From JBLHLB01 sp047618505 (lineage in GTDB: Bacteria; Planctomycetota; UBA1135; GCA-002686595), in assembly GCA_047618505.1 (NCBI GenBank), contig JBLHLB010000112.1:1-10904 (forward strand): a stretch of DNA of 10,904 bases. The letters are read 5' to 3'. Shown here in pieces: positions 1-6,799 of the stretch. A model generated the notes under the pieces. That model was given only the letters and a program-made list of their open reading frames with translations. It did not search any database and was not told the origin of the DNA. The position numbers and the translations under genes were made by a program. Within the stretch, counting starts at the first letter, position 1. The number at the start of each line of letters is the position of its first letter.

Positions 1-2
1 AG

Positions 3-554
3 CGCATGTTGGCCTACTCGGGTATCGCCCACGCGGGCACGCTGCTGTTGATCATCGCCGCTGGCCTGGCAGGTGGGCTGGAGGAGAACGCGCTGCGCGC
101 GGCACTGTTCTACATGGGCGCCTACATCTTTACGGCCATGGGGGCCTTTGGGATCCTTTCGCTCCTTGAGTCCGACGGCGAGCGCTTCCTCACCATCGAC
201 GGCATCCGCGGCCTATCGAGTTCGCGACCCGGACTGGCCGCCGCAATGGCGCTCTTCATGCTCTCCCTTGGCGGCATCCCCGCCACGGGCGGCTTCCTCG
301 GCAAGCTCTTCGTCTTCAGCAACCTGGTGCAAGCGGACATGGTCTTGATCGCCGTGCTTGGAGCGCTGCTCTCGGTTGTGGCCCTGGCTTACTACCTGCG
401 CGTGCTCGTTGCCATGTACATGCAACCCGCGGAAGAAGGTGCTACCCCGGCCCTCGCAGCACGGCCGCTAACGGCTGGCCTGGCGACCGCCGTTTGCGTT
501 GTCGGTGTCTTGGCCATGGGCTTGATGCCCAGCTGGTTCCTGGGACTCTTTTAG
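3..554 (+). CDS. nuoN: NADH-quinone oxidoreductase subunit N, C-terminal part (5' end outside window)
   Basis: This is the C-terminal third of the antiporter-like membrane subunit NuoN of respiratory complex I, which helps couple NADH:quinone electron transfer to proton pumping. The reading frame is open to the left edge, and the ATG at position 6 is an internal Met (RMLAYSGIAHAG is a conserved internal NuoN stretch). About 183 residues are visible, with several hydrophobic segments. The family signature SLGGIPATGGFLGKLF is present at visible residues 87-102 (counting the Met at position 6 as residue 1). It includes the conserved membrane lysine at visible residue 100, in the discontinuous-helix region. 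NuoN is normally the last gene of the nuo operon, which fits the convergent minus-strand gene that follows 37 bases later. Nothing looks broken. NuoL and NuoM are related antiporter-like subunits, but the short C-terminus and local sequence favour NuoN. Confidence 0.9.
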   Translation, partial: RMLAYSGIAHAGTLLLIIAAGLAGGLEENALRAALFYMGAYIFTAMGAFGILSLLESDGERFLTIDGIRGLSSSRPGLAAAMALFMLSLGGIPATGGFLGKLFVFSNLVQADMVLIAVLGALLSVVALAYYLRVLVAMYMQPAEEGATPALAARPLTAGLATAVCVVGVLAMGLMPSWFLGLF

Positions 555-560
555 GTTTGC

Positions 561-574
561 CTGCGGTGCCGCAG
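561..574. terminator. Short inverted repeat between convergent genes, possible weak terminator
   Basis: CTGCGG and CCGCAG flank TG in the 37-base gap between nuoN and the DUF3626-like gene. The stem is at most 6 bp and no T-run follows on either strand, so termination here is only suggested by its position between two convergent genes. Confidence 0.22.
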
Positions 575-591
575 ATGCGGAACCGACTGGC

Positions 592-1677
592 TTACGAATC
601 GACTAGGGCGGGCTGACCGAAGGCCACCAGACAGTGCCAAAGCTGTTTGAGATGCTGCAACGTTTCCTCCGGGGAAGCCCAATCGCTCCAACGCTCGGGA
701 GTTTGGTGAATTGAGGTAGCGGCGTCTGCGAGTACACCTGCGTCGATCTTCGTGGAGTGGAGCCTGCGGGCGAAAACGGGGATGCGCTCGCCCCTAAACT
801 CCGACGGAATGTCGAGCGGAGACATCCGGAACCCGCGTTGCCAGCGCAGGGCAAAACCATGTTGGTGGGCAAGGTCGGTGACTTGGCCCCGCAACTCTCG
901 CTGAGTTGCGTCGCACAGAGATCCGTCGACGACGAGGGCTTCCACGTCCCTCGACAGGTCGATCGCACCGTGCACCTGGGCCTCGACGTAACTGTCTAGG
1001 GAACGGCCGGGATCGGCCTGTAGAAGCTGCGAGCTGAGTCGCTCCTCGTTTGACTCCGGGAAGGCCGACTCCGAAAGGTGCGCGTGCAGCATGCCCCGCA
1101 TTGCTTCCTCCTCAACCCCCTCCATTCCAAGGGCTTTCCCGTCGGAACGCAGCTCCCCAAAGAGGCCGCCTAAAACGCTCCCTAACCGCTCAACCGTCCC
1201 CACTTCACTTGGTTCCAGGTAGCTGTCTCCCCAGGAGAAGGTGCAACGTGCGGTGACGTCTTGCCGCAGAACTAGGGTACAGGAGCCAAAGCGAGGGGCC
1301 GCGCCGTCGGAGTGAGGCAAGAGCGAAAGGGCTCCGTACTTCGGCCGTTCCGCGTCCGAGGCCATCTGGTATGCGCCGTCGAAGAGCCGCTCTTCCCAGC
1401 GGAAGCGATCGCCGCCAGGAAAGGCCGTCGCACCTCCGTTCGAAATGCCAGTCTCGAACTGTCCGCGATACAGGCCATCCCGTAAGAGCCCTTCTACTAC
1501 GCTCGCCCCACTGGGCAGCCGCCGATAGGGATGAAAGTGAATGTGTACCCGGGCCATCGCCGCGATTGCCCGGGCCAGGACCTCTTGCGATCCCTCGGGT
1601 ACTTCTCCCCGCGCACGAACTGCCTGGAGAGCGGCGATCTGGGCGCTGGTCAATCGCTGGTTTGCCCACGGTGACAT
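592..1677 (-). CDS. DUF3626-like protein of unknown function
   Basis: A 361-residue soluble protein with no signal peptide or membrane segment. It resembles the uncharacterised DUF3626 family: an HIHFHP motif (residues 45-50), LYRGQFETGISNGG (69-82), a GGDRFRWEERLFDGAY stretch (88-103), RPKYGAL (111-117), PRFGSC (128-133), FSWGDS (147-152) and EAQVHG (232-237). These dense His/Arg/Asp/Glu motifs look like an active site rather than a binding scaffold, but no reaction is known to me. Spacing of an Arg (R71), the PRFGS segment and a late EAQ motif loosely recalls the R-S-E layout of ADP-ribosyltransferase folds. That is speculation. The last ~120 residues are less patterned. The gene is monocistronic: nuoN is convergent on one side and gltA lies 487 bases upstream behind a terminator. 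The start was chosen because no upstream in-frame ATG is available and a promoter-like element ends 6 bases before it. No Shine-Dalgarno site is visible. Confidence 0.7.
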   Translation of the reverse strand: MSPWANQRLTSAQIAALQAVRARGEVPEGSQEVLARAIAAMARVHIHFHPYRRLPSGASVVEGLLRDGLYRGQFETGISNGGATAFPGGDRFRWEERLFDGAYQMASDAERPKYGALSLLPHSDGAAPRFGSCTLVLRQDVTARCTFSWGDSYLEPSEVGTVERLGSVLGGLFGELRSDGKALGMEGVEEEAMRGMLHAHLSESAFPESNEERLSSQLLQADPGRSLDSYVEAQVHGAIDLSRDVEALVVDGSLCDATQRELRGQVTDLAHQHGFALRWQRGFRMSPLDIPSEFRGERIPVFARRLHSTKIDAGVLADAATSIHQTPERWSDWASPEETLQHLKQLWHCLVAFGQPALVDS

Positions 1678-1683
1678 TCCAGC

Positions 1684-1711
1684 AGCATAGGCACTGCGGA
1701 GACGGCCTCAA
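1684..1711 (-). promoter_or_regulatory. Candidate promoter abutting the DUF3626-like start codon (leaderless type)
   Basis: Read on the minus strand, TTGAGG (1711-1706), a 16-base spacer and TATGCT (1689-1684) are followed by six bases and then the ATG at 1677. A TANNNT -10 at -12 to -7 from the start codon is the arrangement expected of leaderless mRNAs, where transcription starts at the A of ATG. Both hexamers match four of six consensus bases. No Shine-Dalgarno site lies between, which agrees with this reading. Confidence 0.45.
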
Positions 1712-1875
1712 GAAACTGCTGACAGGCCGCGCCCCGTGGACTCAGACCCAATGCTGGAAAGCTAGCGCAGCGACCTACGCCCTCGTTTGCAGCTGGCGGA
1801 CTGACTCCCAATTTTTGCGATCCCCCAGCAGCACCACTTCCAAACAGTGCGAACTACAGATTGTGTACCCCTAAA

Positions 1876-2055
1876 GGCACCTCTGATTCGCACCAAAGAA
1901 GGGTGCCCCCGAACCCCTGCCGATTCGAGGGCGCCTGGGTGGACCACGTTGGTCCACTCCTGCTTTGGCTTCGGCCATCTACGGCCTTACCGAGGACCTT
2001 TGTACGAAAGCGGCATGAGCCTGGCGTGAAACCCGGCTGAATCCACGCTCATGCC
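1876..2055. other. Intergenic region rich in inverted repeats, possible structured RNA
   Basis: The 487-base gap between the DUF3626-like gene and gltA holds no convincing gene. From 1712 to 1875 I see nothing. Then come GGCACC/GGTGCC (1876-1881 with 1902-1907), GTGGACCA/TGGTCCAC with a 3-base loop (1939-1946 with 1950-1957, extendable to 1937-1959), TGGC-TTCG-GCCA (1966-1977, a cUUCGg tetraloop if read on the plus strand) and GGCATGAGC/GCTCATGCC (2012-2020 with 2047-2055). The series ends next to the intrinsic terminator at 2086-2113. The tetraloop favours a plus-strand transcript, but I found no convincing plus-strand promoter. It may equally be a decayed or protein-binding intergenic element. 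Confidence 0.3.
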
Positions 2056-2079
2056 TCGGACAAACGGTGCTCACGCACG

Positions 2080-2117
2080 AAAAAAGGCCCCGGAGCGAAA
2101 TCGCTCCGGAGCCTTTT
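2080..2117 (-). terminator. Intrinsic terminator of gltA, bidirectional in form
   Basis: A 13-base arm at 2086-2098 pairs with 2101-2113 with a single C/A mismatch, giving a very GC-rich hairpin. On the minus strand it is followed by six Ts (complement of 2080-2085), ideal for ending gltA 48 bases after its stop codon. On the plus strand it is followed by TTTT, so it could stop transcription from either side. Confidence 0.85.
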
Positions 2118-2164
2118 GTCGTTCAGCGCTGCCTAATTAGATCTGCCGAACTAACTCTGCCGAA

Positions 2165-3463
<1,299 letters not shown>

Positions 3464-3468
3464 CGTGG

Positions 3469-3473
3469 CTCCT
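3469..3473 (-). promoter_or_regulatory. Shine-Dalgarno site of gltA
   Basis: AGGAG on the minus strand, 5 bases before the ATG at 3463. It decides this start over the in-frame ATG at 3613. Confidence 0.8.
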
Positions 3474-3543
3474 AAAAGTGGGGTGCGCGCGGCGCAGATC
3501 TGAGGGTGTCGTTGAAGCAATGGCTGATCCGCGCCCCCCAATT

Positions 3544-3561
3544 CCGTCCCCGATGGGACGG
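3544..3561 (-). promoter_or_regulatory. Hairpin in the gltA 5' leader
   Basis: CCGTCCC (3544-3550) and GGGACGG (3555-3561) form a perfect 7-bp stem with a 4-base loop. Weaker outward pairing (TCCGCC with GGCGCGGA on the minus strand) could lengthen it. It lies between the predicted promoter and the start codon, in a leader of about 118 bases. With no T-run or overlap with the ribosome site, it is more likely a stability or protein-binding element than an attenuator. Confidence 0.35.
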
Positions 3562-3588
3562 GCGGATGGAAGCACGAGCTGGGCAGCC

Positions 3589-3617
3589 AGGATACAGGCG
3601 CGCGGGAGCGCACTCAA
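3589..3617 (-). promoter_or_regulatory. Sigma-70 type promoter of gltA
   Basis: Minus-strand TTGAGT (3617-3612), a 17-base spacer and TATCCT (3594-3589); each hexamer matches four of six consensus bases at the ideal spacing. Transcription would start near 3582. The promoter lies 54 bases beyond the end of the upstream aminotransferase gene, which supports separate transcription of gltA. Confidence 0.5.
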
Positions 3618-3670
3618 CGACAGTGAGGCCCCAGACCCAGGGAGATGGACAGAGTTATCAAACCTCGCCC

Positions 3671-4957
3671 TCAGGCCCGGGCTTCCGCCACCATTTCGGC
3701 CAGTCGATCTAGGCCCATCCGGACGTTCTCCAGGGAGGGCCCAAAGGAGAAACGCAGCCAGGAGGACAGGGGCGAGGGTCTGCGACGACGGCGTCCGGGG
3801 TTCACATCGAAGTAGGCCCCGGGGACCGTCATGACCTTGCGCTCTAGGGCACGGCGGAAGAAGGTCTCGGCATCGTTCAGCGGAGCTGGCAGATCCGCGA
3901 TCGAAGCCCACTGGTAGAAGGTGCCCTCCGCGGCCGGATGGCAGCGAATCCCCATCTGCTCCAGGCGCTCCAGGACCAGGTTGCGCTTGATGCTAAATGC
4001 CCGCCTAACAGCATCGGTCTCCTGGATGACCCTATCAGCCTGGAGGATCTCAACACCCACACGCTGTAGGACCTGGGGCGGGCCACCGTCGATGGCACTG
4101 GCGGCACGCGTGATCGTTTCAACCATGGCCTTGGGGCCCACGGCCCAGCCCAATCGCAAACCGGGGTAACGGAAGCCCTTGGTTAGCCCATCTACCAAGA
4201 CCACGGGCTCGGACTCGATGTCCTCGATGAACTCCGCTGCGGACACGGCGCCTGAGCCAGGCTGGTCACCGTCATAGATGAACTGGGAATAGAACTCGTC
4301 CAGGATCAAGGTGCAGTTCTCCTCGCTGGCGAGGGCCACAGTCTGCGCCAAGTCCTCACCGCGGATCACACGACCCGTGGGATTGCAGGGGTTGGAAACT
4401 AGATAGGCGGAAAACCCCTTGGCTCGAACTTCCTCGCGCAGTCGAGCAACCGGCACGCCAAAGCCATCGGACTCATGGGCCAGTATCGACACCGGAGTGA
4501 ACCGGTGCTGGTGGTAGCCAATCATATCCTCGTAGGCGGTGTAGTCCGGAACTTGGTAGCCCAAGACTCCCTCTCCTAGGGCCGCGAAAATGCGGCTTAG
4601 GATCAGCCGACCACCTGCGGCAACGCTGACGTTCTCCGGCCCGTACTGTTGTGCCTTACCGGAGCGAAAGGTGCGATTGTAGTAATCGGCAATCGCCTGG
4701 CGCAGGGCCAGGGTGCCTTCAACCGGTCCATAGGCATGTTCAGCCGGATCGAATTCAAAGGCCCCCATACGTTTAGGCGCGCCCTCGAGCTCCCCCACCT
4801 CAGGCTGTCCCTGGCCCAGGTTGCACCAGTCAGGATTTCCATTCCAGAATCCCAGCTTGACGGCTTCGGCCACAACGTAGATGACCCCCATGAAGGGGAT
4901 CGGGCGAAAGGCACCTAGGTTGGGGCCGGGCTCAGTAGAGGACGCTCTGGAAGCCAT
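3671..4957 (-). CDS. PLP-dependent aminotransferase, class I/II (fold type I)
   Basis: A 428-residue cytoplasmic aminotransferase that would move an amino group between an amino acid and a 2-oxo acid; the substrate cannot be told from sequence. Fold-type I landmarks are all visible: LGQGQPEVG (47-55) near the N-terminal substrate loop, SNPCNPTG (188-195) with PLP-contacting Asn192, LDEFYSQF (219-226) with Asp220 (pyridine nitrogen) and Tyr223 (O3'), DGLTKGFRYPGLRLGW (256-271) with Schiff-base Lys260 and Arg268 (phosphate), and RFSFG (402-406) with carboxylate-binding Arg402. A basic segment GRRRRRP (388-394) precedes the last motif. The open frame runs on to 5530, but that part lies inside the acetyltransferase gene in another frame, so the ATG at 4957 is chosen. 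No strong Shine-Dalgarno site precedes it. It sits 41 bases after the acetyltransferase stop, so it is probably the last gene of a three-gene operon. Confidence 0.88.
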   Translation of the reverse strand: MASRASSTEPGPNLGAFRPIPFMGVIYVVAEAVKLGFWNGNPDWCNLGQGQPEVGELEGAPKRMGAFEFDPAEHAYGPVEGTLALRQAIADYYNRTFRSGKAQQYGPENVSVAAGGRLILSRIFAALGEGVLGYQVPDYTAYEDMIGYHQHRFTPVSILAHESDGFGVPVARLREEVRAKGFSAYLVSNPCNPTGRVIRGEDLAQTVALASEENCTLILDEFYSQFIYDGDQPGSGAVSAAEFIEDIESEPVVLVDGLTKGFRYPGLRLGWAVGPKAMVETITRAASAIDGGPPQVLQRVGVEILQADRVIQETDAVRRAFSIKRNLVLERLEQMGIRCHPAAEGTFYQWASIADLPAPLNDAETFFRRALERKVMTVPGAYFDVNPGRRRRRPSPLSSWLRFSFGPSLENVRMGLDRLAEMVAEARA

Positions 4958-4998
4958 GAACTGCAGAGTGGGGAAAGTGGTTCGGGGGGCCGCGAATC

Positions 4999-5514
4999 CT
5001 AACAACCAGTCGTCGGCCCCGCGTCGCCTAGGACGAAGTCGAGTTCGAAGAAGCGGTAGTGGCTCTCCTCCATTCCCACGCGCCTGTAGACCTCCTGGGC
5101 AGAAGCGTTGCCTTCGTCGACGTAGAGTCGCAGGCCGCAAACACCGATTTCCCCCTCCGCTTCGGCCAAGAGGTGATCGTAGAGGGACTGAAAAACCCCC
5201 TGACCCCGGGCCTCGGAAAGCACGAAGACGCTCTGTATCCACCAGAAGGTCGCGGCGCGCCAATCGCTCCATTCGTAGGTCACCATGAGGCTTCCCAGCG
5301 GAGCACCACCTCCCGGGGGGCAGGCCAAGAGATAGCGGCCCCGGGTAGCGTCGGCAAAGACGGCTCGCACGCCCTTCTCGAGGAGAGCGGAATCCAGCTC
5401 CTTGCCCTCCGTCTCGCGAGCCATGGCCAGCTGGAATTCGACCAGGATCCGGACGTCGCCCTCTGTTGCCGGGCGAATCTGGTGGTGGCTCTTGGCCTCT
5501 TGCGGTGCTTCCAT
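4999..5514 (-). CDS. GNAT-family N-acetyltransferase
   Basis: A 171-residue single-domain protein that would transfer an acyl group from acyl-CoA to an amine; the acceptor is unknown. IRPATEGDV (13-21) is the standard first strand and helix start. WWIQSVFVLSEARGQG (91-106) is motif A, with the R/QxxGxG/A-type pyrophosphate loop at residues 103-106. LRLYVDEGNASAQEVYRRVGM (128-148) is the motif B region, where the Asn and Tyr are typical, followed by a final strand RFFELDF. It lies between the PilZ gene (34-base gap upstream) and the aminotransferase (41-base gap downstream), all on the same strand, so co-transcription is likely. The start region has no clear Shine-Dalgarno site. It carries a 13-base block (5516-5528) also found at the hutI start. 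Confidence 0.85.
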   Translation of the reverse strand: MEAPQEAKSHHQIRPATEGDVRILVEFQLAMARETEGKELDSALLEKGVRAVFADATRGRYLLACPPGGGAPLGSLMVTYEWSDWRAATFWWIQSVFVLSEARGQGVFQSLYDHLLAEAEGEIGVCGLRLYVDEGNASAQEVYRRVGMEESHYRFFELDFVLGDAGPTTGC

Positions 5515-5515
5515 A

Positions 5516-5528
5516 GCCGCAGCCTAGC
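5516..5528 (-). promoter_or_regulatory. 13-base start-adjacent block shared with hutI
   Basis: Minus-strand GCTAGGCTGCGGC ends one base before the acetyltransferase ATG (5514). The identical 13 bases (10450-10462) end one base before the hutI ATG. TAGGCT falls at -12 to -7, the leaderless -10 position. No good -35 is visible here, so this may act as a translation-initiation element rather than a promoter. Confidence 0.3.
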
Positions 5529-5548
5529 AAGCTCAGACCCCCGATTTC

Positions 5549-5902
5549 TCAGTCCGTCGAGTCAAGGTCCAACAGTTCGTCGAACTCGATCGCCACACCG
5601 GAATAAGTGTCGTCCATTCGCTGGAGTCGGACCAGGCGCCCGGTCACCGGGCTCCCCCCGTTGATGCCCTCTACGCACACTGTCACCTTCAGGGGCTGAT
5701 CCGTGTAGAGCATCATCCCGGCGCGGGAGACATTGTCGGCCCTGCCATCCACCGAGTCGGTGTTTAGCTCGAGCACCAGAGCTGAATCAATGGAACGGCG
5801 TTCGTGGCGGCGGGCCCCTGCGCTGGTGGCGCTCGATCCGCCGGCAACCTCAGGGTCCGCAGGTACGACATCGGGGGTCGGATTCATGTCTTGATTGCCC
5901 AT
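5549..5902 (-). CDS. PilZ-domain protein (probable c-di-GMP receptor)
   Basis: A 117-residue stand-alone PilZ protein. Residues 1-30 are a disordered, Ala/Pro/Ser-rich tail. RRHERR (31-36) supplies the RxxxR motif, and DNVSRAGM (56-63) supplies the (D/N)xSxxG motif; together these form the classical cyclic di-GMP binding site. The rest is beta-strand rich with an acidic C-terminus. Single-domain PilZ proteins usually work by binding c-di-GMP and then a partner protein; the partner is not evident here. It is the first gene of a likely operon with the acetyltransferase and aminotransferase, and it has by far the best ribosome site of the three (AGGAGG, 7 bases before the ATG). It is divergent from the sigma-54 driven gene at 6226. 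An internal Met at residue 6 is a less likely start. Confidence 0.82.
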   Translation of the reverse strand: MGNQDMNPTPDVVPADPEVAGGSSATSAGARRHERRSIDSALVLELNTDSVDGRADNVSRAGMMLYTDQPLKVTVCVEGINGGSPVTGRLVRLQRMDDTYSGVAIEFDELLDLDSTD

Positions 5903-5907
5903 GGCTT

Positions 5908-5915
5908 CTCCTCCT
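5908..5915 (-). promoter_or_regulatory. Strong Shine-Dalgarno site of the PilZ gene
   Basis: AGGAGGAG on the minus strand, with AGGAGG 7 bases before the ATG at 5902. It fixes this start over the internal Met six codons in. Confidence 0.8.
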
Positions 5916-6005
5916 GGTTCTACGCCGGGCGGCGCACACGACCTTTGTCATCGAGAGGAATAGGAAGGGACTTGAGCCCCGGGATTTACCTGAAGCGTAG
6001 ATGGG

Positions 6006-6041
6006 AGCTGTCCTCCCCTTGGGACGAGGGGGAGGACAACT
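6006..6041. promoter_or_regulatory. Long dyad, candidate activator (enhancer) site for the sigma-54 promoter
   Basis: TGTCCTCCCC (6009-6018), a 10-base spacer and GGGGAGGACA (6029-6038) form a perfect 10-bp inverted repeat. It extends by two more pairs after one mismatch, to 6006-6041. Its centre is about 160 bases upstream of the start site predicted for the sigma-54 promoter, the usual distance for a bacterial enhancer-binding protein. No gene ends nearby, so it is not a terminator. Smaller dyads lie closer in: GATCCGGGGATC (6068-6079) and CCTTGCAAGG (6113-6122). The rest of the 323-base divergent gap shows nothing clear, and no convincing PilZ promoter was found. Confidence 0.5.
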
Positions 6042-6156
6042 GCCCTCCCGCCCATGGCTATCGCGGAGATCCGGGGATCAGGCACCTCCGGGCAATTCCC
6101 ACTAAGCACCTACCTTGCAAGGACTTACGACTATCCATCACTCCAGAGGTTGAGCC

Positions 6157-6172
6157 TGGCACGCTTCCTGCA
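6157..6172 (+). promoter_or_regulatory. Sigma-54 (RpoN) type promoter
   Basis: TGGCACG (6157-6163), four bases and CTGCA (6168-6172) match the -24/-12 consensus TGGCACG-N4-TTGCA with one mismatch. The invariant GG and GC dinucleotides are exactly 10 bases apart. Transcription would start near 6183, giving a leader of about 43 bases before the ATG at 6226, with GCAGGA 5 bases before that ATG. Confidence 0.75.
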
Positions 6173-6225
6173 TTGAAGCTCTTCGAGTCGCCAAGGTCGG
6201 CGGCCAATAGCCAGGCAGGACCATC

Positions 6226-6762
6226 ATGAAAGCGAACCTCTTCTTCCCCTCTCTTCTCCTCGCCATCGGTGCCCTCTCCATGGGCTCGACCAGTGCCCAG
6301 GAGGCCAAATTGACCCTCGGGGCACCCCAGGCAACAGCCAGTCGAGCCCAGCCTAACCCCGCCCGGACGGCCGGCTCGACCCAGATCTCCATTGATCGTC
6401 GTGGCTCCGGGATCCGCAGTTCCAGCCGGCGCTCCGGGCGCGGCAGCTATGACCGCGGCTACGGCGGACGCGACAACCGGGGAAGCTACGGCGGAAACCG
6501 CCACGTGTGCATCAATGTTCCCTTCTGGGTCGCTGGTCACTACGAGTCCCGGAACCACCAGGTCTTCGTCCCCGGCTTCGGAGAGAACGTCTGGATCGAT
6601 GCGATCTACCGGAACGGCCTCGACCACTGCGGTCAACCCACTCGCTACCTCGTCCAAGTTGGTCACTGGGAGTTCATCCAACACCCCGGTCACTACGAAA
6701 CACGTAGCCAGCGAGTCTGGATCCCCGGTCACTTTGAGCAGCGCCCCTGCTGCAGCCGCTGA
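6226..6762 (+). CDS. Exported basic protein with aromatic GH-[YWF]-E repeats
   Basis: A 178-residue protein of unknown function. Residues 1-24 form a Sec-type signal peptide (MKAN, then a hydrophobic core, probable cleavage after TSA at 24). Residues 57-93 are a low-complexity stretch of Arg, Gly, Ser and Tyr, strongly basic and probably disordered. The C-terminal 85 residues carry repeats with the pattern G-H-aromatic-E, then about ten residues, then V-[FW]-[VI]-P-G: GHYE (104-107), GHWE (146-149), GHYE (155-158) and GHFE (168-171), with VFVPG (113-117) and VWIPG (164-168). Similar Trp/Pro/Gly/His repeats occur in many uncharacterised periplasmic or surface proteins. Four cysteines (95, 135, 175, 176) may form disulfides. 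It is the only complete plus-strand gene and lies behind a sigma-54 promoter, so its production is probably tied to an activator-sensed signal. The start is supported by GCAGGA 5 bases upstream and the signal peptide. Confidence 0.78.
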   Translation: MKANLFFPSLLLAIGALSMGSTSAQEAKLTLGAPQATASRAQPNPARTAGSTQISIDRRGSGIRSSSRRSGRGSYDRGYGGRDNRGSYGGNRHVCINVPFWVAGHYESRNHQVFVPGFGENVWIDAIYRNGLDHCGQPTRYLVQVGHWEFIQHPGHYETRSQRVWIPGHFEQRPCCSR

Positions 6763-6765
6763 CCC

Positions 6766-6781
6766 ACGAGGAACAGCCCTC
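6766..6781. repeat. 16-base repeat, copy 1
   Basis: ACGAGGAACAGCCCTC, identical to 9095-9110. Its ends can pair (CGAGG with CCTCG, 6-base loop) to make a small hairpin just after the stop codon of the secreted-protein gene. Confidence 0.45.
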
Positions 6782-6799
6782 GAATCGTAAAGAGTAACT

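Noticed and set aside
1371..1874. Plus-strand 167-codon frame antisense to the DUF3626-like gene
   Set aside because: Arg/Pro/Ser-rich low-complexity translation typical of an opposite-strand shadow in GC-rich DNA; no ribosome site and no recognisable motif.
1876..1950. tRNA-like stretch containing GATTCGAGG
   Set aside because: The TTCGA resembles a T-loop, but no acceptor stem, anticodon arm or D arm could be built around it.
1847..2029. Plus-strand 60-codon ORF in the gap before gltA
   Set aside because: No ribosome site, no motif, and it runs across the inverted repeats, so it is better explained as non-coding.
3464..3613. N-terminal extension of citrate synthase to the ATG at 3613
   Set aside because: The added 50 residues are unlike any citrate synthase, and a proper AGGAG site precedes the ATG at 3463. 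The predicted promoter also overlaps this stretch.
3671..5530. A 619-codon open frame extending the aminotransferase upstream to 5530
   Set aside because: The extra 191 codons lie antiparallel to nothing useful and in a different frame over the complete acetyltransferase gene. They are Arg/Gly/Pro-rich with no domain, and the aminotransferase fold starts after the ATG at 4957.
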